Source: Wenzhouxiangella sp.
GTDB lineage: Bacteria; Pseudomonadota; Gammaproteobacteria; Xanthomonadales; Wenzhouxiangellaceae
Reading direction: 5' to 3'
Assembly: GCA_007119095.1 (NCBI GenBank)
Contig: SKQI01000233.1
Span: 1 to 9,706 of the forward strand
Length of the DNA stretch: 9,706 nt
Of this stretch, positions 1 through 4,721 are shown piece after piece. Position 1 is the stretch's first letter, and every line of letters starts with the position of its first letter. The notes below the pieces were generated by a model. That model was not told the DNA's origin, did no database searches, and saw only the letters and a program-made list of their open reading frames with translations. The translations under genes were made by a program, and so were the position numbers.

Positions 1-942
1 AGCCTGCGGCAGCCGAACAGTTTCATGCCGTGGCTGCGGCAGATTACCCGCAACCTGGCGCGGGATCATTTGCGCAAGGTCAAGGTGCGGCCGGGTGATG
101 AGCCCGGTGCGGACGGAAGCGGTGATTTGGCCGAGCAGGTGTCTGCCACGCAGCCGGATGGTGAAGCCGCGCTGCTGGAAGCCGAGCAGACGGCCATGAT
201 TCGGCGGGCGCTGGATGCGCTGCCGGATGACAGTCGCGAGGTATTGACGCTTTATTACCGCGAGGGTGAATCCAGCCGGCAGGTGGCTGAGCTGTTGGGC
301 TTGAGTGATGCGGCGGTGCGCAAGCGTTTGTCGCGGGCCCGGGCCAGCTTGCGGGAGGAAGTGCGGACCAGCCTGGCGCGTAGTTTGGCGGTGACGGTGC
401 CGGGGGCGGCGTTCACCACCGTGGTGACGACGGTGTTGATGACGGCGAGCCCGCCGGCGGCGGCTGCGGCGGCTATGGGTTTGGGGGCGAAGACCGGGGT
501 AAAGTTGCTGGCCGGTGCCAGCGCCGGGATATTGATTGGTCTGATTGGCGGGATTGCGGGGGTGATTCTGGGCTTGCGGAAGTGGATCAGAACGTCGACG
601 GATCCGGAGGAGTTGGCGGGCTTGTTGCGCTTGCGGCGGGCCGGCATTATTACGGTGGTGCTGGCAGTGGCTGGTTTTACGATCAGTAGCCTTTTGCCGG
701 GGTGGCTGCCGGCAACTTTGACATTTGTTGTGTTCTTAGGCGCGATTGCCTGGCAGCACATGATTGCCCTGCCCCGGGTGTTGGAGCCTCGGTTGGCCCG
801 AGAACGGGCGCGTGATCCAGCCGCTGCAGCAAAGCGTCAGCGGCGGCGGATTCTCGCTTGGGGTGGGATGATTTTGGGGGCGGTTTGTGGTGGGGGTGGG
901 TTGGTGGCCGGATTGGTCATGTCGGGGCGGTGGCCGTTTTAG
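1..942 (+). CDS. ECF-type RNA polymerase sigma factor with membrane-spanning C-terminus, 5'-truncated by window edge
   Basis: The reading frame is open from base 1 (Ser-Leu-Arg-Gln-Pro-Asn-Ser-Phe before the Met at 25), so the gene starts outside the window and the Met at 25 is internal. The visible start (MPWLRQITRNLARDHLRK) matches the end of sigma-70 region 2 (2.3-2.4). Region 4 follows at residues about 55-112 counted from that Met: LPDDSREVLTLYYREG, then a helix-turn-helix with SSRQVAELLGLSDAAVRKRL and SRARASLREEV. Sigma factors of this type bind core RNA polymerase and read -35/-10 promoter elements. Beyond region 4 lie about 190 extra residues with hydrophobic stretches near 127-150, 164-183, 206-225, 228-247 and 277-298, separated by basic loops (RKWIRT, RLRRAG, KRQRRR). 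The protein is therefore probably tethered to the inner membrane. No separate anti-sigma gene follows. The sigma assignment is firm; a sensing or self-inhibiting role for the tail is inference. Confidence 0.9.
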   Translation, partial: SLRQPNSFMPWLRQITRNLARDHLRKVKVRPGDEPGADGSGDLAEQVSATQPDGEAALLEAEQTAMIRRALDALPDDSREVLTLYYREGESSRQVAELLGLSDAAVRKRLSRARASLREEVRTSLARSLAVTVPGAAFTTVVTTVLMTASPPAAAAAAMGLGAKTGVKLLAGASAGILIGLIGGIAGVILGLRKWIRTSTDPEELAGLLRLRRAGIITVVLAVAGFTISSLLPGWLPATLTFVVFLGAIAWQHMIALPRVLEPRLARERARDPAAAAKRQRRRILAWGGMILGAVCGGGGLVAGLVMSGRWPF

Positions 943-953
943 GGAGAAGGACA

Positions 954-988
954 GGTTCAAGGTTCACGGTGCAAGGTGCAAGTGGCAA
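954..988. repeat. Degenerate 7-bp tandem repeat, five units
   Basis: Five consecutive heptamers can be read without gaps: GGTTCAA (954-960), GGTTCAC (961-967), GGTGCAA (968-974), GGTGCAA (975-981) and GTGGCAA (982-988). They lie in the 83-base gap between the convergent sigma factor and signal peptidase genes. The array is short and imperfect. Similar heptanucleotide arrays occur in intergenic DNA of several bacteria. I see no palindrome or U-tract that would make it a terminator. Confidence 0.7.
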
Positions 989-1025
989 GCCCTGAACGCT
1001 GACAGACAATTTGAATCATAAATTC

Positions 1026-1874
1026 TCAGGTTGAAGGAGCATTCTCAGTACTTATACGCAGGCCGATGCGATCCCAGCGCACGCCTTGCTCGGGGCCGGA
1101 TGAAAACCAAATAAACACGACCGAGCCATGAAGATTGGCGCGCGGCACGAAGCCCCAGAAGCGGCTATCGAGACTGTTATCTCTGTTGTCACCCATCAAG
1201 AAGAAAGCGTCATCCGGCAGCTGATAACTGCCGGGTCGCTCATAGCTTAGGCGCTGATTGTTCTCTGGAAGCACGTAGCTTTCGGAAAGTGTCTGGCCGT
1301 TTACGTTCACCCTGCCGCCGCGGATCTCGACAGTGTCACCGGGCAGACCGATCACTCGCTTCGCATACTTGATGGAGGGGTCACCGGGCAATCGAAAAAT
1401 GACGACCTCACCTCTTTCCGGGTCGCGTGACTTGAAGGCCCAGGTATCCGCAATGATGAAGTCACCGTGACGGAGGGTATCGCTCATCGAAGCTGTCGGC
1501 AAAGAAAACGTTTCATAGCCGAAAATTTTTGACCGATTGTCCAGCACCACACTGAACAGCAAGGAAGAAATGACAAAAAACCCCAGATATCCGTACCATG
1601 TTTGCAGCCGCCCAAGCTCGGCGACACCAGCCCGCTTTGCGAGGATAAACGCCAATACCATGGAGCATGCCCACAAGGCAAGCAAGAAGGCAACAAGCAA
1701 CGAAAAACCCGTCGGCAGAAGGATGATTCGGCTCCAGGCCGCTAAAGCCACTACCAGCATAAAGAGCAAGGGAAAGCCAATAGCTAGTCTCAACTTGCCT
1801 AGGTAGAGGAACCCGAGACCGGGATTGATTGCATTCAAAAATGACGCAAGCAATGGTCTTCTTTTTTTTTGCAT
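1026..1874 (-). CDS. lepB: Signal peptidase I with multi-helix N-terminal extension
   Basis: Type I signal peptidase (family S26, Ser/Lys dyad), a membrane protein that cleaves signal peptides from exported proteins on the periplasmic side. In the 282-residue product the nucleophile is Ser129 in PTASMSDTL (box B, usually PSGSMxPTL). The general base is Lys172 in YAKRVIGLPGD. Box E is GDNRDNSLDSRFWG at 228-241. Before this core are about four hydrophobic segments (near 12-27, 32-50, 54-79, 95-112) instead of the one or two usual in LepB. The first contains NPGLGFLYLGK, resembling the short proline/glycine hairpin of TM2-like membrane domains. The ATG at 1872-1874 is preceded by only a weak ribosome site. 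A run of nine A residues occupies codons 2-5. The gene lies 57 bases downstream of the beta-lactamase on the same strand and may be co-transcribed with it. It has no lepA next to it and may be an accessory copy. GC is near 50%. Confidence 0.93.
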   Translation of the reverse strand: MQKKRRPLLASFLNAINPGLGFLYLGKLRLAIGFPLLFMLVVALAAWSRIILLPTGFSLLVAFLLALWACSMVLAFILAKRAGVAELGRLQTWYGYLGFFVISSLLFSVVLDNRSKIFGYETFSLPTASMSDTLRHGDFIIADTWAFKSRDPERGEVVIFRLPGDPSIKYAKRVIGLPGDTVEIRGGRVNVNGQTLSESYVLPENNQRLSYERPGSYQLPDDAFFLMGDNRDNSLDSRFWGFVPRANLHGSVVFIWFSSGPEQGVRWDRIGLRISTENAPST

Positions 1875-1931
1875 TGGCTTACCGGTAGTGGATAAGGTTG
1901 AAGTTCGGTGGCCGGGGCGCAGGGCCGACTG

Positions 1932-2720
1932 CTATGGGTCGGGAAGTGCATCAAGTGATCGGAGAATGGCGCGAACAATCTGTTCTCGCTTGGCAAGATC
2001 GGCCATGCGGTTCGGGGTGTCGATATTGAGCGCGAAGAACACCGGCCCGGTCGGCCATTCGACCCACCCGACCCACCAGCCCATGTGACCATTCCAACCG
2101 GTCTTGGCACGCAGGATCCAGTTTCGGCCGGCTTCGACAACGATGATGTCTTTGACCAGGCGCTGGTGTTCGAGCTTGAACGGCAGTTCGTTTCTGTAGA
2201 GCTGTTGCAGGAACGAGATCTGTTCGTGGGCCGAGATCTGCAGATTGCCGTAAATCCAGTAGGCGCCGCCATCGGTCGACGGGTCTGCGTTGCCATACTC
2301 GATTTGCTCGAGATAGCTTCTTGCCCTTTCTTCACCAATCTGCTGCGCGAATAGTTCATAAACCCACAACGCCGACATGCGCATGGCTGATCGGAGGTTC
2401 TGGTCGCGATTGTGGCCCGAGAAGGAACGTTCAATCCCGTCCCAGGCAAACACTTCGAACTCATCGCGCACGGCGCCGACTTCAAGTGCGATCAGCGTAT
2501 GCGGAATCTTGAAGGTGGAAGCCGGCGGAAAGCGCGTACGCGCCCGCTCTTCTGCGTAAACCCAGGGCGGCTGAGCCGCCCCCCGTTCGTCAACCACGAC
2601 GATGCTGCCCCGCGCGTCGAAGTCAGTGAAAAAATGGCTCCAATCCGGTCGCTCCTGAGCGGCACTCAGCGCCGACCAGCAGAAGGCCAGCAGGAGCCCA
2701 GTGAATGTTCGACTATCCAT
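1932..2720 (-). CDS. blaOXA: Class D (OXA-2-like) beta-lactamase
   Basis: Periplasmic serine beta-lactamase of class D, hydrolysing beta-lactams through an acyl-enzyme with a carbamylated lysine as base. The 262-residue product starts with a signal peptide (hydrophobic 8-20, likely cut near Ala21). It carries the class D motifs in order: Ser68-Thr-Phe-Lys71 (PASTFKIPHTL), Ser116-Ala-Leu118 at the SxV position, Tyr142-Gly-Asn144, Trp155, and Lys206-Thr-Gly208. Length and sequence match the integron-borne OXA-2 group closely from memory; blocks such as GAVRDEF, YGNADPST, RNELPF, EAGRNWILRAKTGW and FFALNIDTPNRM look nearly the same. Differences include SAL instead of SxV. The ATG at 2718-2720 has AGGA (minus strand, 2727-2730) six bases upstream. 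Signal peptidase I follows 57 bases downstream. I see no attC-like element or integrase, so this looks like a chromosomal relative and not a cassette. The class is certain; substrate range cannot be read from sequence. Confidence 0.96.
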   Translation of the reverse strand: MDSRTFTGLLLAFCWSALSAAQERPDWSHFFTDFDARGSIVVVDERGAAQPPWVYAEERARTRFPPASTFKIPHTLIALEVGAVRDEFEVFAWDGIERSFSGHNRDQNLRSAMRMSALWVYELFAQQIGEERARSYLEQIEYGNADPSTDGGAYWIYGNLQISAHEQISFLQQLYRNELPFKLEHQRLVKDIIVVEAGRNWILRAKTGWNGHMGWWVGWVEWPTGPVFFALNIDTPNRMADLAKREQIVRAILRSLDALPDP

Positions 2721-2738
2721 TTCCTATCCTAAACCCAG

Positions 2739-2765
2739 ACGGTTAAACGCCTTTTGGTTAACGGT
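2739..2765. promoter_or_regulatory. Direct repeat upstream of the beta-lactamase, possible operator
   Basis: ACGGTTAA at 2739-2746 recurs in parts downstream (GGTTAA at 2756-2761 and ACGGT at 2761-2765), with a further ACGGTT at 2776-2781. The repeats lie just upstream of the beta-lactamase ribosome site, where a regulator could block or activate transcription. GTTAAC at 2757-2762 is itself a palindrome. I found no convincing -35/-10 pair for the leftward gene. The functional reading is a guess. Confidence 0.25.
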
Positions 2766-2838
2766 CATTTTCGCCACGGTTTTGGCCCTATTTGCCATTT
2801 TCTGTCGCTCATGGTCCGATTCCACTACATAAGCAACT

Positions 2839-2858
2839 GAAAAAATGAAGATTTTTTC
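2839..2858. promoter_or_regulatory. Perfect 8-bp AT-rich inverted repeat in the divergent intergenic region
   Basis: GAAAAAAT at 2839-2846 is the exact reverse complement of ATTTTTTC at 2851-2858, with a 4-base spacer (GAAG). It sits in the 214-base gap between the beta-lactamase and the divergent membrane-protein gene, in the most AT-rich 60 bases of the area (22 of 60 G or C). The symmetry fits an operator for a dimeric regulator, or a weak hairpin. It overlaps a second inverted repeat (2845-2871), so the two could not form stems at the same time. Confidence 0.4.
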
Positions 2859-2871
2859 GTTTAGTCTTCAT
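2845..2871. promoter_or_regulatory. Second inverted repeat overlapping the first
   Basis: ATGAAGA at 2845-2851 pairs exactly with TCTTCAT at 2865-2871 across a 13-base T-rich spacer. It shares bases 2845-2858 with the preceding 8-bp inverted repeat. It lies just upstream of the proposed rightward promoter (2882-2910) and could be an operator or an alternative hairpin. I cannot tell which. Confidence 0.35.
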
Positions 2872-2881
2872 GGCGCCCATA

Positions 2882-2910
2882 TTGCATAACATGCTTCAAG
2901 ATTGGATAAC
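2882..2910 (+). promoter_or_regulatory. Candidate sigma-70 promoter for the gene at 2935
   Basis: TTGCAT at 2882-2887 and GATAAC at 2905-2910 are separated by 17 bases, giving a plausible but imperfect -35/-10 pair. It is followed by a ribosome site (GGGAG, 2924-2928) six bases before the GTG start at 2935. The match to consensus is moderate. Confidence 0.35.
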
Positions 2911-2934
2911 TACTGAAAACCTCGGGAGAGTTCG

Positions 2935-3753
2935 GTGACTGAATCGCAGCGCTCAAAGATACACGCTATCCACGAAAGCCCGCCCGGCGATGCCTTTGCG
3001 GTTCCGGCCGAGCAGCTGGAGCGGGTGATCGCCAGGGCCAGCGTACTCCAGCATGCCACCGGCGATGGCGAGCAGCGTCAACTAAGCGAGGAAGAAATCA
3101 TTGCGATTGGGCGCGAGGTTGGGCTCGAACCAGAGCACGTACGACGGGCGCTGGCCGAATACCGAGCAGAGGCCTTGGCACCGGACCTGCCGGACGATCA
3201 TCCGCTGCTGACTCGCCACTTCGGACAGCCCTTCGCCCGTGTTCAACGGGTGGTGCGCGGCGATCCGCAGGACATCCATCGCGCCTTCGAGCGGCACCTG
3301 CGCGCCGAGGAAAGCATGCGAGCGATTCGCCTGCATAGCACGGCATCGGTTTGGGAGCCAGACTCAAGCTGGAAGGGAAAACTCAGTCGCGCCCTGAACC
3401 TGGAAGGACGAAGCTTTGAGCTCACCCAGCTCAAATCATTCAGTATCGGCACTGCCCCGGCCTCGCCGAACGAGTCGCTGGTGATCCTGACCGCCGACCT
3501 GAAAGAAGAACGCACCGAGCAGATTCAAGGCTGGGGCTTCAGCCTGGGTGCCCTTATGGCACTTGCGCTTGTTGGGGCGGCTGTTGAAGGTTTGTCGGCC
3601 TGGTACTGGTTGCTGATCATGGCGCTTGCCGCCGCTGGATCTGCGCTAGGCGCTTTTGCGATTCGCACCAGCATGGACAACCGACGTCGCCGGGCGGCAC
3701 TGCTACTGGAGGGCCTGCTTGACCAGATCGAGTTCAGCAAAAGCCACACTTGA
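2935..3753 (+). CDS. Membrane-anchored protein of unknown function with N-terminal helical module
   Basis: I do not recognise a named family for this 272-residue protein. Start: GTG at 2935 with GGGAG at 2924-2928. Residues about 22-80 are predicted helical and contain LSEEEIIAIGREVGLEPEHV followed by RRALAEYR. This short helix-turn-helix-like pattern ('EEEL..IA.E.GI.PE.V..AL') recurs at the N-termini of many uncharacterised bacterial membrane proteins. A soluble middle part (about 90-195) looks mixed alpha/beta. Two membrane helices follow (about 201-219 and 222-243), then a short basic, cytoplasmic-looking tail (DNRRRRAALLLEGLLDQIEF). No catalytic motif is visible. The protein lacks a signal peptide, so the N-terminal domain is probably cytoplasmic. 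It is divergent from the beta-lactamase and shares its AT-rich control region. It is convergent with the SDR gene 14 bases away. Confidence 0.8.
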   Translation: MTESQRSKIHAIHESPPGDAFAVPAEQLERVIARASVLQHATGDGEQRQLSEEEIIAIGREVGLEPEHVRRALAEYRAEALAPDLPDDHPLLTRHFGQPFARVQRVVRGDPQDIHRAFERHLRAEESMRAIRLHSTASVWEPDSSWKGKLSRALNLEGRSFELTQLKSFSIGTAPASPNESLVILTADLKEERTEQIQGWGFSLGALMALALVGAAVEGLSAWYWLLIMALAAAGSALGAFAIRTSMDNRRRRAALLLEGLLDQIEFSKSHT

Positions 3754-3764
3754 CCCCGATCTGG
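3723..3764. repeat. 8-bp inverted repeat across the end of the 2935 gene and the convergent gap
   Basis: CCAGATCG at 3723-3730 is the exact reverse complement of CGATCTGG at 3757-3764, with a 26-base loop that includes the stop codon at 3751-3753. It lies where two convergent genes end 14 bases apart, so a bidirectional terminator-like or transcript-end-protecting stem is possible. There is no U-tract and the loop is long, so it is not a standard intrinsic terminator. Confidence 0.3.
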
Positions 3765-3767
3765 CCC

Positions 3768-4721
3768 TCAGGCTTTCGGCATCGTTTGCAGCCAGGCCAG
3801 GGTGCGATGCATCCCATCTTCAAGGCTCACTTCTGGCCGCCAGTCCAGCTCGTGATCGGCCAGCGTGCAGTCGAGGTAGATGTCACCCGGATTTGATGTC
3901 CGGCCGGGACAAGGCCGACGCGACAAGGTCTGATTGAGCAAGGTTTCGACCCGACCGGCGAGCTCGACGATGCTGACCGAGCGTCCGCTGCCGACATTGA
4001 ATATCGACTCGCTGCCACGATAGCGCAAGGCCAGGGCGAAAGCCTTGGCCACATCCTCGGCATGGATGAAATCGCGCCGCTGCCGACCATCGGCCCAAAT
4101 GGGCAGCGGCCGGTTGTGCAGGCCACGATGAAGGAATGTGCTGATCACACCCTGGCTGCCGTCCAGGCGCTGACGGGCGCCGTAAGCATTGGCCACTCGC
4201 AGGACGATGATCCGGGCAAGACCGGCCGCGGCATGTTGCAAGGCCTGCCGCTCCAGCGCCAGGCGGACCTCGCCATAGCGACCAACAGGCCGGGTCGGGT
4301 GACGCTCGTCGACAGGCAGCCTGCGTGGCTTTCCATAGACTGCCCCGCCGGAAGAGATCAGCAGGTAGCGCGACAGATCAAGCTCTTCGACCAGACTGAG
4401 CACAAGTTCGCCCTCGGCAAGCTGCGCTGAAAGGTCCTGCCCCGGATCATTGCAGGCTGTCCCCGGCGGCAGGCCCGAGGACAGATTGATCAGTGCGTCG
4501 CTGCCGACAAGTGCCGATCGCAAGGACTGACGATCGCCGGCTGCAACCGTCGTCCAGGTCAGACCTTCCTCAGGTCTCACCGGCCGCCAGGGGCGGACGC
4601 CGTGCTGCTCGATAACCCGAACCCGATGGCCATCGTTCAGTAACCGCTCGGCCACCCAGGAGCCCAGAAAGCCTCCGCCAAGCACGGCCACCGTATGCCG
4701 ATCGGTACTCTGATCAAGCAA
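3768..4721 (-). CDS. Extended SDR: NAD-dependent epimerase/dehydratase-like protein with altered active site
   Basis: Rossmann-fold protein of the NAD-dependent epimerase/dehydratase family, which usually acts on nucleotide sugars (GalE-like). I chose the TTG at 4719-4721 (317 residues), which has GGAG eight bases upstream and overlaps the stop of the preceding gene. Other possible starts are TTG at 4784 (deeply overlapping) and GTG at 4691. Numbered from 4721, the nucleotide-binding loop is VLGGGFLGS (Gly15, Gly17, Gly20), followed by LISSGGAVYG (about 121-130). The catalytic Tyr149 is in RYGEVRLALE. The sugar-binding half includes RVANAYGARQR, RRDFIHAEDVAKA and IFNVGSG. The expected YxxxK lysine is Arg153 (codon CGC at 4263-4265), so activity or substrate handling may be unusual. 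It is tightly coupled to the upstream phosphatase-fold/TPR gene, and with the two divergent glycosyltransferases suggests glycan metabolism. Family is firm; substrate is unknown. Confidence 0.88.
   Translation of the reverse strand: MLDQSTDRHTVAVLGGGFLGSWVAERLLNDGHRVRVIEQHGVRPWRPVRPEEGLTWTTVAAGDRQSLRSALVGSDALINLSSGLPPGTACNDPGQDLSAQLAEGELVLSLVEELDLSRYLLISSGGAVYGKPRRLPVDERHPTRPVGRYGEVRLALERQALQHAAAGLARIIVLRVANAYGARQRLDGSQGVISTFLHRGLHNRPLPIWADGRQRRDFIHAEDVAKAFALALRYRGSESIFNVGSGRSVSIVELAGRVETLLNQTLSRRPCPGRTSNPGDIYLDCTLADHELDWRPEVSLEDGMHRTLAWLQTMPKA

Noticed and set aside
255..761. Minus-strand open frame opposite the sigma factor
   Set aside because: It has no domain, and the plus-strand frame shows unmistakable sigma region 4 and membrane segments.
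1880..1887. 8-bp palindrome TACCGGTA just upstream of the signal peptidase start
   Set aside because: Short palindromes are expected by chance, and there is no second site or promoter to support an operator.
1875..1931. Possible attC (59-base element) after the OXA-2-like gene
   Set aside because: The 57-base gap has GTTGAAG-like strings but no convincing paired R'/R'' core sites (GTTRRRY with RYYYAAC) and no long imperfect palindrome; the next gene starts directly.
1835..2485. Long open frame in another frame over the beta-lactamase
   Set aside because: Its protein is Ser/Arg/Cys-rich without motifs and lies over the clear class D beta-lactamase on the same strand.
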